DNA from: a virus | IMG/VR virus record: IMGVR_UViG_3300050821_003226 | Span: 1-59,941 of that record | DNA: 59,941 nucleotides | Reading direction: 5' to 3' (one strand) | Shown here: in pieces, positions 24,057 through 32,647 of the stretch | Layout of the letters: each line of letters starts with the position of its first letter | Position numbering within the stretch: the stretch's first letter is position 1 | Made by a program: the position numbers and the translations under genes | Notes under the pieces: model-generated | The model's database searches: none | Told to the model about the DNA's origin: nothing | What the model saw: the letters and a program-made list of their open reading frames with translations, nothing else

Positions 24057-26468
24057 ATGGCGACGCCGCGTAAAGGCGCGATTATCAAGCCGTTCGACTC
24101 GACGGCGATCCAGCGCGTGACGGGGAATCTCCCGTCGACCGGGTCTCAGAGTATCGGCGGCGAAGGGAAAGACTCCGCACCGTCGGCCGCGATGGATGCC
24201 GCCTTCTCGCCGGCGAGCCAGTTCTTCCCGTCCGGGCGGCCGCTGAATCCGGTCGCACCCGAAGGGACGACGACCGCGCGCGCATGGGATTTCCCGACAT
24301 TCCTCAACCTCTCGTACATCCCGCGCAGCGAGGCGGGCGAGACGGGGATCACCTTCCCGACGCTCCGCCGGATGGCGTCGCCGGAACACGGCGGGCTCGA
24401 TCTTCTCCGGCTCGTCATCGAGACGCGCAAAGATCAGATGAGCGCGCAACGCTGGTCGATCCGCTCAAAGAACGACAAGAACGATACGGGCGGGAAGAAG
24501 GGCGACCAGATCCGGCAGTGGATGAAGAAGCCGGACGGGATCCATACGTTCAGCGGATGGATGCGGCTGATTCTCGAGGATCACTTCGTCCTCGATCAGG
24601 TCGCGATCTATTTCGGCCAGGGGAAGCGGAACGGGGCCGCGCGCCCGCTCTGGGAAGTCATGTCCGGCGATACGATCAAGCCGTATATCACCGCGGACGA
24701 CGGCCGCACGCCGCTCCCGCCGTTGCCGGCGTACGCGCAGATCATCAAAGGGATGCCGGCCGAGGACTATACGCTCGACGAGCTCGGCGTCTACGTCTAC
24801 AACCCGCTGCCGAATCGCCTCTACGGACTCTCGCGCGTCGGGCAGGTGATTACGACCGTCAACACGGCGCTGAATCGCGCGCTCTATCAGCTCGAGTACT
24901 TCACGAGCGGGACGACGCCCGACGGCTTCATGGAGTTGCCGAAGGAGTGGTCGCTGCAGCGGATCCAGCAGTGGACGGAATGGTTCAACTCCGAGCTCGA
25001 GGGCAACGCGAGCGAGCGCCGGAAGATTCGCTTCGTCCCGCAGGGCGCGAACTACAAAGGCACGAAGGACGAGATCCTGAAGGACGTCTTCGACGAGTGG
25101 ATGGCGCGGATCATCTGCTACTGCTTCTCGCTCCCGCCGCAGGCGTTCGTCAAGGAATCGAATCGCGCGACCGCGGAGACGGCGAAAGAGGCAGCGCAGG
25201 AAGAGGGGCTCGAGCCGACGAAGATTTGGGTCAAGGAAGTCATCGACGATATGCTCGAGCGCTCCGGCGCCGACGACCTCGAGCTCTATTGGGAAGACGA
25301 AGAGATCGTCGATCCGGCGGCGAAGGCGACCGTCATCGTGCAGTACCATGGCGGCCCGGCCGGGACGGCGAAGCCGATCATCACGCTCGCCGAGGCGCGC
25401 GAGATGGCCGGCTTCCCGCCCGCGACGCCGGCGCAGATGATCGAGCTCCAGCCGCCGGAACCGGACCCGGCCGAAGCCGGCGACGGTGGTACGAACGGCG
25501 GGAACGACGACGATCCGCCGAACGGCAACGGGAATGGGAACGGCGATGCGAAGAAGCCGGCGCCGAAGAAGAAGCCGACCGCGGCCGAGAAACTGGCGAA
25601 AGCGCTCAGCCGCCGCGGCATTACGCCCGCCGGCGGCGGGAGGTCTCTTCCCCCGGCTCCGATCAAACGGAGTCAGCTCCGGGCCGCCGAGTCCTCCGTC
25701 GACGGGACGGTGGGCCGGGTACTAAAGGACCAGCGCGCGGCACTCGCGCGCATGCTCGAGGGGAATATCAAGAAGGCGGGCGGCGACGACGTCGTCACGG
25801 AAGATCAACTGCGTGCGCTGATCCGCGCCGTCGAAGCCGAACCGTTCTCCGAGGAAGCGCGCGACGAACTGCGCGCGGCGCTCGAGCAGCTCGCACAGCA
25901 CGCGAGCGCGGCCGCGGCGCGCCATGTCCTCGAGGCAGTCGGCGCGGACGATCCGGCGACGGCCGCGGCGCTGACGCAGGCGAGCGAGAACGCGATCGCG
26001 TGGGCGGCCGCGCGGACGGGGAACCTGATCACCCAGGTCTCGGGGACGACGCGCGATATTGTGAACCAGCTCACGGCGAACGCGATCGCGAGCGGGATCA
26101 CGAACGACGATCTCGCCGCGCGGCTCGACGACGCCTTCCTCTTCGGCGCCGATCGCGCGCAGATGATTGCGCAGACGGAGACGCAGTTCGCGGCGAACTA
26201 CGGCGCGCTCGAGGGCTATAAGGCGAGTGGCGTCGTCCGCGGGAAGGGATGGGCCGGCGAGGATCCATGCGACGATTGCGAGATGAACGTGGAAGCGGGC
26301 GTCATTCCGCTTGACGAGGATTTTCCGACCGGAGATCCGGCGCCGCCCGGGCACCCGCGCTGCAAGTGCTCGATCTACGCGAGCGTGATGGTCGGCGGCG
26401 CGAAGATCGCCGGGTTCCGGCGCGTGCGGCTGGCGAAGATCTCGGCCGCGCTCCAACTTTCCGCATGA
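24057..26468 (+). CDS. Portal protein fused to MuF-like head protein
   Basis: 803 residues. Residues ~60-430 are portal: LDLLRLVIETRKDQMSAQRW, WMRLILEDHFVLDQVAIYF, LYGLSRVGQVITTVNTALNR, LPPQAFVKESNRATAETAKE. A Gly/Asn/Lys/Pro-rich linker runs from ~480 to ~530. The end is a MuF-type minor head domain: MIAQTETQFAANYGALEGY, GWAGEDPCDDCEMN and PPGHPRCKCSIYA. Portal forms the dodecameric DNA gate. MuF proteins sit at the portal and may be ejected or guide assembly. The two are usually separate genes, so this is a true or lineage-specific fusion. Confidence 0.88.
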   Translation: MATPRKGAIIKPFDSTAIQRVTGNLPSTGSQSIGGEGKDSAPSAAMDAAFSPASQFFPSGRPLNPVAPEGTTTARAWDFPTFLNLSYIPRSEAGETGITFPTLRRMASPEHGGLDLLRLVIETRKDQMSAQRWSIRSKNDKNDTGGKKGDQIRQWMKKPDGIHTFSGWMRLILEDHFVLDQVAIYFGQGKRNGAARPLWEVMSGDTIKPYITADDGRTPLPPLPAYAQIIKGMPAEDYTLDELGVYVYNPLPNRLYGLSRVGQVITTVNTALNRALYQLEYFTSGTTPDGFMELPKEWSLQRIQQWTEWFNSELEGNASERRKIRFVPQGANYKGTKDEILKDVFDEWMARIICYCFSLPPQAFVKESNRATAETAKEAAQEEGLEPTKIWVKEVIDDMLERSGADDLELYWEDEEIVDPAAKATVIVQYHGGPAGTAKPIITLAEAREMAGFPPATPAQMIELQPPEPDPAEAGDGGTNGGNDDDPPNGNGNGNGDAKKPAPKKKPTAAEKLAKALSRRGITPAGGGRSLPPAPIKRSQLRAAESSVDGTVGRVLKDQRAALARMLEGNIKKAGGDDVVTEDQLRALIRAVEAEPFSEEARDELRAALEQLAQHASAAAARHVLEAVGADDPATAAALTQASENAIAWAAARTGNLITQVSGTTRDIVNQLTANAIASGITNDDLAARLDDAFLFGADRAQMIAQTETQFAANYGALEGYKASGVVRGKGWAGEDPCDDCEMNVEAGVIPLDEDFPTGDPAPPGHPRCKCSIYASVMVGGAKIAGFRRVRLAKISAALQLSA

Positions 26469-27052
26469 CGATTAGCGCCTTCGCGATCGACCCGCTCCCG
26501 TTCGGCTGGCTCTCGCCCATCGAAGCCGACCTCCTCGCCGCGCTTGCCGTGGAGAAGGTCGTCCTCGAGATCGGCTCGTTCCTCGGTCGATCGACGATCA
26601 TACTCGCGCGGCATGCGCAGCTCGTCGTCTCGATCGACCATCATCGCGGTTCGGGCGAGCACCAGCCCGGGCAGCCGGATTGCCGGTCCGACGTCCTCAA
26701 TCGCCACGGCGTCGTCGATACGGCGCCGGCATTTCTCGAGAATATCACGAACGCCGGCGTCCGGCAGCGCGTCGTACCGTTCGTCGGGTCGATCGAGACC
26801 GCCGGCGCGCTCCTAGCGCCGGAGCGTTTCGATCTCGTCTTCGTCGACGGCGAGCACTCGCGACAAGCGACGCTCGATGCCGGCGCGATCGCGTTTCGGC
26901 TTGCGAAGCGGGACGGGATCCTGGCGTTTCACGACGTTGGCGATCGCGCGTTCCCCGGCGTCGCCGATGCCGTCGCGACGCTCGCGGGCACGTTCGGCGC
27001 GCGCAGCGTGCGGCAGGCCGGGTCGATCGTCGCGCTACAGCGGCAGGTGTAG
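26465..27052 (+). CDS. Class I SAM-dependent methyltransferase
   Basis: 195 residues, ATG in the portal stop. Motif I VLEIGSFLGRST (33-44), acidic SIDHH (57-61), then FDLVFVDGEHS (122-132) and GILAFHDVGD (151-160). This matches the Methyltransf_24 type, usually acting on sugars or small molecules, not on DNA. Sitting between portal and protease genes it may modify a virion part, or a glycan made with the help of the GT at 21673. Confidence 0.8.
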   Translation: MTISAFAIDPLPFGWLSPIEADLLAALAVEKVVLEIGSFLGRSTIILARHAQLVVSIDHHRGSGEHQPGQPDCRSDVLNRHGVVDTAPAFLENITNAGVRQRVVPFVGSIETAGALLAPERFDLVFVDGEHSRQATLDAGAIAFRLAKRDGILAFHDVGDRAFPGVADAVATLAGTFGARSVRQAGSIVALQRQV

Positions 27053-27057
27053 CGCAC

Positions 27058-27085
27058 TTGACGCGTTCCCGACCGGACGTACATT
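27058..27085 (+). promoter_or_regulatory. Candidate promoter before protease-scaffold gene
   Basis: TTGACG (27058-27063), 16 bases and TACATT (27080-27085). Five of six -35 and four of six -10 positions match the sigma70 consensus. A leader of about 130 bases follows, rich in GCTCG repeats. Confidence 0.45.
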
Positions 27086-27218
27086 AGGACGCAGTTACCG
27101 CTCCTCGTCGCACCGCTCGACCGTTCGACGCTCGCGCTCGGCTCGATCGCACGGCCCCGCTCGCTCACGGCTCGATGGCAGGATGTTTGCGGCCCACTGG
27201 CCGCGCCTCTCGGTGCAG

Positions 27219-28811
27219 ATGACGACGTCCGCCTTCAAGCTCTTCATCCCCATCACGAAGGTGGATGTCGAGAAGCGCGAAGTCTGGGGCACGCTGACGC
27301 AGGAGATCGGCGACTCCGACAAGGAGATCTTCGACTACGAGAGCTCGAAGCCGCTCTTTGAAGCGTGGTCCGATCGCGTCTCGAAAATCACCGACGGGAA
27401 ATCGCTCGGCGCCGTACGCGCGATGCACCAGCCGATCGCGGCCGGGAAGATCATCGCCATGGATTTCGATGACTCCGCGCTGAAGATCGACATCGGGACG
27501 AAGATCGTCGACGACGCCGAGTGGGATAAGTGCCAGCAGGGCGTCTATACCGGCTTCTCCGCCGGCGGAAAGTACGTCCGCAAGTGGCGCGACCCGAAGG
27601 ACAAGGGGCTGACGCGCTTCACCGCGGATCCGTACGAAGCCTCCCTCGTCGACTGGCCCGCGGTGCCGACCGCCATGTTTGAAATGATCAAGGCCGGCGG
27701 CGTCGTCGAGAAGACGGCGTTCAAGGCGCCGGTCCTCCGTGTCGATTTCCGGAAGACGATCGGGCCGAAGCTCGCGACGATCGCGAAGCGCCTCGGGATC
27801 ACGTTCGACGACGCCACGCTCGCGAAAGCGGCGCGCGCGTCCGACTTCGCGAAGGGCCTCTACGAAGTCTCGCGCCTGGCCGAAATGGCGCAGAGCCTGA
27901 TTTGGCTCCAGCAGGGCATCGTCTGGGAACGCGACGTCGAAGGCGACGACTCGCCGGTCCCGGAAACGCTCGCGACGCACGTCGAGGGGATCCTCGCGAC
28001 GCTCGACGAGATGAGCACCGAAGAAGTCAACGAAGCGATCGCACAACTCCATGCCTCCACCGCGAAGGGCGCGGCGAAGGTTTCCAGCCCGTCACCATCG
28101 ACCACATCCTCGGCGAGGACGACTGCCATGTCGGACAAGTTCCGCAAGATCGCGAAGAAGCACATGGACACGCTGAACGACCTCACCGATCACGCGAACG
28201 CGCTCCATAAGATGTTCGGCGAGCACGCGGCGAAGTGCGAAGGCACGAAGCAGGGCGAGATGGCGAAGGCGCTCTCGACGATGATGGGCGACCACTGCGC
28301 GAAGCTCGAGGGCTTCAAGGAGGAGGTCGGCGGACTCCCGGAGACGGATCCGGTCTCGGACGAAGAGCACAGCGAGAAGATGGCGAAGGCCGCCGGCGAG
28401 CTCGAGAAGATGAAGAAGCGCGCCGAGACGGCCGAAGCGGCGCTCGCCGCGGCTCCAGGCGACGAGACGCTGAAGAAGGCGCTCGGCGAATCGAAGGACG
28501 CGCTCACGAAGATGACCGGCGAACGCGATACGCTCGCGACGCAGCTCGAGGAATCGCTGACGCTCTGCGATCAGCTTCTCGAGAAGAAGAAGGGAACGCT
28601 CCTCTCCGTCGATCGGAGCGGCGACGGCGACGACGCGGTCACGAAGGCGGCGAAGGCGAAGAAGGCGCGCGAGGATGCGGCGGCCGCCGGCGCGGACGAC
28701 TCGAAGCTCACGGATCGCGAGAGGGTGCAGAAAGCGATCCGCTCGTCGCTCGGCCGGCCGCGGCTCGACCTCGGCTTCGGCGAACCGGTGGAGATCAACG
28801 CAGAAGGGTAG
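27219..28811 (+). CDS. Prohead protease (S78-like) with C-terminal scaffold
   Basis: 530 residues from ATG 27219; ATG 27183 is an alternative. The N-terminal domain has FIPITKVDVEKREVWGT, then VRAMHQP (His70) and GVYTGFSAGGKY (Ser114), the layout of S78-type prohead proteases that cleave scaffold and capsid. From about residue 304 a separate scaffold region starts: MSDKFRKIAKKHMDTLNDLT, long coiled coils and a basic tail. Such proteins often carry the scaffold as an in-frame downstream product, and a ribosome site supports that here. Confidence 0.8.
   Translation: MTTSAFKLFIPITKVDVEKREVWGTLTQEIGDSDKEIFDYESSKPLFEAWSDRVSKITDGKSLGAVRAMHQPIAAGKIIAMDFDDSALKIDIGTKIVDDAEWDKCQQGVYTGFSAGGKYVRKWRDPKDKGLTRFTADPYEASLVDWPAVPTAMFEMIKAGGVVEKTAFKAPVLRVDFRKTIGPKLATIAKRLGITFDDATLAKAARASDFAKGLYEVSRLAEMAQSLIWLQQGIVWERDVEGDDSPVPETLATHVEGILATLDEMSTEEVNEAIAQLHASTAKGAAKVSSPSPSTTSSARTTAMSDKFRKIAKKHMDTLNDLTDHANALHKMFGEHAAKCEGTKQGEMAKALSTMMGDHCAKLEGFKEEVGGLPETDPVSDEEHSEKMAKAAGELEKMKKRAETAEAALAAAPGDETLKKALGESKDALTKMTGERDTLATQLEESLTLCDQLLEKKKGTLLSVDRSGDGDDAVTKAAKAKKAREDAAAAGADDSKLTDRERVQKAIRSSLGRPRLDLGFGEPVEINAEG
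28128..28811 (+). CDS. Internal in-frame scaffold protein start
   Basis: Inside the protease gene, ATG at 28128 is preceded by GAGGA (28115-28119), with 8 bases between. The resulting 227 residues begin MSDKFRKIAKKHMDTL and are mostly coiled coil, a normal scaffold size. The arrangement is like lambda C/Nu3: a protease-scaffold fusion plus free scaffold from the same frame. Confidence 0.6.
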   Translation: MSDKFRKIAKKHMDTLNDLTDHANALHKMFGEHAAKCEGTKQGEMAKALSTMMGDHCAKLEGFKEEVGGLPETDPVSDEEHSEKMAKAAGELEKMKKRAETAEAALAAAPGDETLKKALGESKDALTKMTGERDTLATQLEESLTLCDQLLEKKKGTLLSVDRSGDGDDAVTKAAKAKKAREDAAAAGADDSKLTDRERVQKAIRSSLGRPRLDLGFGEPVEINAEG

Positions 28812-28888
28812 GTCCGCAGGCGTAGGCGAGGGATAGCGTAGACCCGTTCGTTCATTGCTCGTTGTGGCGGCCCGGAGGGCACCCACCG

Positions 28889-30403
28889 ATGTCGCGAAAC
28901 ATTTCGGACACACTCAACAAGATGAAGGCGGCCATCGCGGGCGCGAACGGGAACGACGCCTTCATGAAGGCCATCACGACGTCGCTCGGGCTCGTGAACT
29001 ACGACCTCGAAGCGGCCGCGAAGCTCATGTTCCCGTGGGGCGACAAGATCACGCCGCTGCGCAACGAGACGCCGCGCTCGAAGTCGAACCGCGGCGACAC
29101 GGCGCACCGGTGGAAGCAGATCAACGGCATCAACACGACGAACCTCCCGCCCGGAGTCTCGGAAGGCAACCGCGGTGGCGTCGTGACGACCACGGAGAGC
29201 GATAAGCTCTCGACGTATGCCGGCCTCGGCCTCGAGGACTACGTCACCGAGGAAGCGCGGTACGCGGCCGAAGGGTTCGACGACGTCCTCACGCTCGCCT
29301 CGGAGAATCTCCTCAAGGCGACGATGATCTCCGAAGAGAAGATGATCTTCGGCGGCAACTCGAGCGTCGCGCTCGGCACGCCGGCGACGCCGACGGTCGC
29401 GAACGGCCTCACGACGGGCGGCGCGCTCTCGAACACGACGTACTACGTCACGGTCGTGGCGCTGACGCACGACGGCTGGCAGCGCGCGACGGTCGGGGCC
29501 GGCGTCGTCCAGCAGATCATCCGGACGAACGCCGACGGCTCGACCGACACGATCAACGGCGGCACGTCGATCCCCTCGGCCGTCGGCAACGCCACGCTCT
29601 CGGGCGGCGGCTCGACCCAGACGCTCTACGCGAATACGACGGCCATTCAGGGCGCGGTCGCGTACGCGTGGTACATCGGCACGTCCGCGGCGCACCAGTA
29701 CCTCTCGCAGATCACGACGATCAACTCGGCGAACATCACGGCGGTGCCGGCGAACACGTTCCAGGACGCGCAGACGCTCGCGGCGGCCGACTACTCGAAC
29801 GTCGGCACATACGGCTTCTCGGGCCTGCTCTACTCGGGCCCGCTCAACTCGACGACGAGCGGCTACTACAGCGCGCTTGCGACGGGCACGCCGGGCACGG
29901 GCACGCAGTTGACGTCGGACAACGCCGGCGGCATCAAGGAGTTCAACGCGCTGCTCAAGGATCGGTACGACAACTACCGGCTCTCGCCGGACACGATCTG
30001 GTGCAACTCGCAGGAGATCAACTCGATCAAGGTGCTCGTCGTCAAGAACGGCGGCGCCCCGCTCGTTCGCTTCGTCGGGGATATCAGCTCGCCGGCGACG
30101 AACCTGCAGGCCGGCGCGATCGTCGCGTTCTACACGAACCCGATCACGATGGAGTCCATCCGGATCCGCGTGCATCCGTTCGCGGCGCCGGGCACGATTC
30201 TCTTCACGACGAAGGAATCGCCGTACGCCGGCTCGCGTGTCTCGACGCTCGTCGAGATGCTCTGCCGGCAGGAGTACTACTCGACGCTCTGGCCGATGCG
30301 CTCGCGCAAGCGGGAGTACGGCGTGTACGTCGACGAAACGCTCCTGATGTACTTCCCGCCCGCGTTCGCGGCGATCACGAACATCGCGCCGACGCTCTCG
30401 TAA
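28889..30403 (+). CDS. Major capsid protein with Ig-like insertion
   Basis: 504 residues from ATG 28889, with GGAGGG at 28872 on. HK97-fold features: KLMFPWGDKITPLRNETPR, TTESDKLSTYAGLGLEDYVT, ATMISEEKMIFGGNSSVAL. At ~163-290 a Thr/Gly-rich Ig-like segment is inserted (TYYVTVVALTHDGWQ, VAYAWYIGTSAAHQYLSQI). The HK97 part resumes at ADYSNVGTYGFSGLLY and ends RKREYGVYVDETLLMYFP. It closely follows the SU10-type capsid layout. The insert would project from the capsid surface. Confidence 0.9.
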   Translation: MSRNISDTLNKMKAAIAGANGNDAFMKAITTSLGLVNYDLEAAAKLMFPWGDKITPLRNETPRSKSNRGDTAHRWKQINGINTTNLPPGVSEGNRGGVVTTTESDKLSTYAGLGLEDYVTEEARYAAEGFDDVLTLASENLLKATMISEEKMIFGGNSSVALGTPATPTVANGLTTGGALSNTTYYVTVVALTHDGWQRATVGAGVVQQIIRTNADGSTDTINGGTSIPSAVGNATLSGGGSTQTLYANTTAIQGAVAYAWYIGTSAAHQYLSQITTINSANITAVPANTFQDAQTLAAADYSNVGTYGFSGLLYSGPLNSTTSGYYSALATGTPGTGTQLTSDNAGGIKEFNALLKDRYDNYRLSPDTIWCNSQEINSIKVLVVKNGGAPLVRFVGDISSPATNLQAGAIVAFYTNPITMESIRIRVHPFAAPGTILFTTKESPYAGSRVSTLVEMLCRQEYYSTLWPMRSRKREYGVYVDETLLMYFPPAFAAITNIAPTLS

Positions 30404-30448
30404 GCGAACCGGCGGAGGACCGCTCGACGCACGATAGGACGGACAACG

Positions 30449-30490
30449 CGCGGGGCGGGTGGGCCAGAGAAGCCGCCCGCCCCGCGTTTT
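30449..30490 (+). terminator. Strong rho-independent terminator after capsid gene
   Basis: A 14-bp stem with one G-U pair, from 30449-30462 (CGCGGGGCGGGTGG) and 30473-30486 (CCGCCCGCCCCGCG), ten-base loop, then TTTT. This would set capsid mRNA level relative to downstream tail genes. Confidence 0.88.
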
Positions 30491-30515
30491 CTTTCGAGAT
30501 CGGAGGATTCGATCG

Positions 30516-30839
30516 ATGGGTATGATCACGGTGAAGGGCAGAGGCGGCGTCGTCCTCTCGCTCGCGAAACAGGAATATCGGCCGATCAACGGCCTAATGA
30601 CGATCCCGGCCGAGCTCGAGGGGCTTGCGAAGGCGCACGGCTTCGTGAAGATCTCGGCCGCGGAAGCGTCGGCCGCGAAGCTCGCGCTCGATGAAGTCGC
30701 GACGCTCGAGGCCGGATTGCCGGCGGGACACCCGCAGGCGATCGAGATGGCCGAGCAGACGACGGAGAACGTCGCGGCCGCGCGCGAGACGAACGGCCTC
30801 GAGCCCGAAGTCGAGCAGACGCCGGGGAACGCGGCGTAA
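30516..30839 (+). CDS. Hypothetical head-gene protein, 107 aa
   Basis: ATG 30516 with GGAGG upstream. It begins MGMITVKGRGGVVLSLAKQE, a small beta entry, then a helical, acidic C-terminus. Small proteins at this place, between capsid and connector, are often head decoration or assembly factors. No specific family was seen. Confidence 0.55.
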   Translation: MGMITVKGRGGVVLSLAKQEYRPINGLMTIPAELEGLAKAHGFVKISAAEASAAKLALDEVATLEAGLPAGHPQAIEMAEQTTENVAAARETNGLEPEVEQTPGNAA

Positions 30840-30845
30840 CGATCG

Positions 30846-31460
30846 ATGCCGACCGCGCCCGCTCCGACCGCGTTTACGACCGGGCCGCAGGTGAAGCAAT
30901 ACCTGCGGATCCCGGTCACGAATACGGACGACGACGGTCTCCTCCGATCGCTCGCCGACGTCGCGAATATGGCGATCGCGAAGTCGCTCCTCCGCAACGT
31001 CTTGAGCGCGAGCTACACGGAGACGCGCAACGGCACCGGGACGCCGACGCTGATGCTCCTGAATACGCCGGTGACGGCCGTCGCCTCGGTCTCGATCGTC
31101 GGTCCGCTGGCGCAGCCGAACGTGATTCCGCCGCCGGTCTCGCTGATTCAGGGCGTCGACTACGCGGTGACGCCGTACAGCCTCAAGCTCTATAACGGGC
31201 GCTGGCCGCGCGGGATCGCGAACGTCATCGTCGAGTATACGGCCGGGTATGCGAGTATCCCCGCGGACCTGGGACACGTCGCGGCGAAGGTCGCGGCCCT
31301 CCGGTATCGCGAGCTCGAGCGCCTCGGGCAGAAGTCGAAGATCATCGCGCAGGAAAACATTACCTTCGACCTCTCGGAGTTTCCGCCCGACGTCGAGGGG
31401 ATCCTCGATCGCTACCGCACCGGCATGGGGATTAGCGACGAACTCGCGGGCACGCAGTGA
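30846..31460 (+). CDS. Head-tail connector (gp6-like adaptor)
   Basis: 204 residues. TTGPQVKQYLRIPVTNTDDD, then LLRSLADVANMAIAKSLLRN, a beta part (LMLLNTPVTAVASVSIVGPL), VDYAVTPYSLKLYNGRWPRG and a helical end. This is the size and order of the HK97 gp6-like adaptor that docks under the portal. Position after the capsid gene supports it. Confidence 0.8.
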   Translation: MPTAPAPTAFTTGPQVKQYLRIPVTNTDDDGLLRSLADVANMAIAKSLLRNVLSASYTETRNGTGTPTLMLLNTPVTAVASVSIVGPLAQPNVIPPPVSLIQGVDYAVTPYSLKLYNGRWPRGIANVIVEYTAGYASIPADLGHVAAKVAALRYRELERLGQKSKIIAQENITFDLSEFPPDVEGILDRYRTGMGISDELAGTQ

Positions 31461-31483
31461 AGAACCTCGCGAGGAACCAGTGA
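31457..31483 (+). CDS. Eight-codon mini-ORF between connector genes
   Basis: GTG at 31457 overlaps the adaptor stop (GTGA), encodes MKNLARNQ and its stop overlaps the GTG of the next gene at 31480 (GTGA). It would let ribosomes run from one gene to the next. It may be chance; its ends match the pattern of the mini-ORFs at 1118 and 5663. Confidence 0.3.
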   Translation: MKNLARNQ

Positions 31484-32076
31484 GCCCGATCACGGCGACG
31501 GTCACGGGCGCGGCCGAGGTTACGGTCGCGATTACGCGGACGGTCGATACGCAGCGCCGCTTGGTCTGGGCCGCGATCGAGGGCGCCGGCGTGAAGCTCG
31601 AGGCGAACGTCAAGAGCGATTGGCTCTCCGGTCGCGCGCTTCATCGCCAGAGCGGGCGGCTCGCCTCGAGCGTCAATACGCGCTTCCGGAGTAACGACCG
31701 ATCCGCGACGTCGAATACCGGAACGAATGTCGTCTACGGCGCCGCGTGGGAGCTCGGCTTCATGCGAAACGATCTCGGGGCCCGCGCCGGGTACGCGCGC
31801 CGGCAGAAATCGCGCGATGTCTATGGGCGCGTGAGCCTCGACGTCGCGCGCGTGAGTAAGAGCGGGAAGATCATCACGACGCGGCGCGCGAAGACGGCGC
31901 AGGGCGTGGCGTTCGTCTCGAACCGGCTCCGAAAGGTCGGCGCGGAGAAGTGGCAGCCGGCGCGGCCGTTTCTCCGGCCCGCGCTCGAGGAACTCCGGCC
32001 GTCGATCTTGCGCGATATTCGGAACGCGCTCGAGGAAGGAAAGGGCGGGTTCGGCAGCGGCCCGGAGCGCGGCTAA
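31480..32076 (+). CDS. Tail completion protein, HK97 gp10-like
   Basis: 198 residues from GTG 31480, with GAGG 5 bases upstream. LVWAAIEGAGVKLEANVKSD, RQSGRLASSVNTRF, TGTNVVYGAAWELGF and, later, RPFLRPALEELRPSILRDI. This is the gp10-like layout, with a basic middle. It probably closes the head-tail joint. Confidence 0.7.
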   Translation: MSPITATVTGAAEVTVAITRTVDTQRRLVWAAIEGAGVKLEANVKSDWLSGRALHRQSGRLASSVNTRFRSNDRSATSNTGTNVVYGAAWELGFMRNDLGARAGYARRQKSRDVYGRVSLDVARVSKSGKIITTRRAKTAQGVAFVSNRLRKVGAEKWQPARPFLRPALEELRPSILRDIRNALEEGKGGFGSGPERG

Positions 32077-32580
32077 ATGGCGCTCAATCGCGAGCAGCTC
32101 TTCGTGGCGCTTTTCACGCGGCTCCAGACGCAACTCGGGTCGACGGTAAAGTCGTACTCGCGGCGGTGGGTGTCGTGGGACGACGAACCGCCGGCTATGC
32201 AGCCCGCGCTCTTGCTCCTGAAGGGGAACGAGACGAGTAAGCGCGGCGAGGCGGCCGATATCCGCGGCGCGCCGAAGATCTGGACCATCTCCGCTGAAAT
32301 CTGGATCTACGTCAAGGACGACGGCACCGCGGAAGCCGTTCCGTCGATCCAGATCAACCAGATGATTCAGGCGATCGAAGCCGGGATGGAGATCCAGGCG
32401 GGCGAACAGACGTCGCCATTCGCGCAGTATATTGCGCGCCGGGACGCACCGCCGGCGGCGACGACGCTCGGCGGCCTGTGCATCAGTTGCGAGATCGTCG
32501 GCGAGGTCGAGATCGACGAAGGGACGCAGTCGCATACGGGCGTGATTCGTATTCCGGTGGCGATCCAAGCCGCCGCATAG
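32077..32580 (+). CDS. Putative tail terminator protein
   Basis: 167 residues, ATG directly after the upstream stop. REQLFVALFTRLQTQLGSTV, PALLLLKGNETSKRGEAA, WTISAEIWIYVKDDG and a final GVIRIPVAIQAAA. Small alpha/beta proteins at this place (lambda gpU-like) cap the tail tube at the head end. The assignment rests on position, size and strand pattern. Confidence 0.6.
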   Translation: MALNREQLFVALFTRLQTQLGSTVKSYSRRWVSWDDEPPAMQPALLLLKGNETSKRGEAADIRGAPKIWTISAEIWIYVKDDGTAEAVPSIQINQMIQAIEAGMEIQAGEQTSPFAQYIARRDAPPAATTLGGLCISCEIVGEVEIDEGTQSHTGVIRIPVAIQAAA

Positions 32581-32647
32581 ATTTGCTCAAGCAGGACCCA
32601 ACGGATCGTGCGGGACGGGGCGGGTCACGCCTCGGGAGACGGGACCG

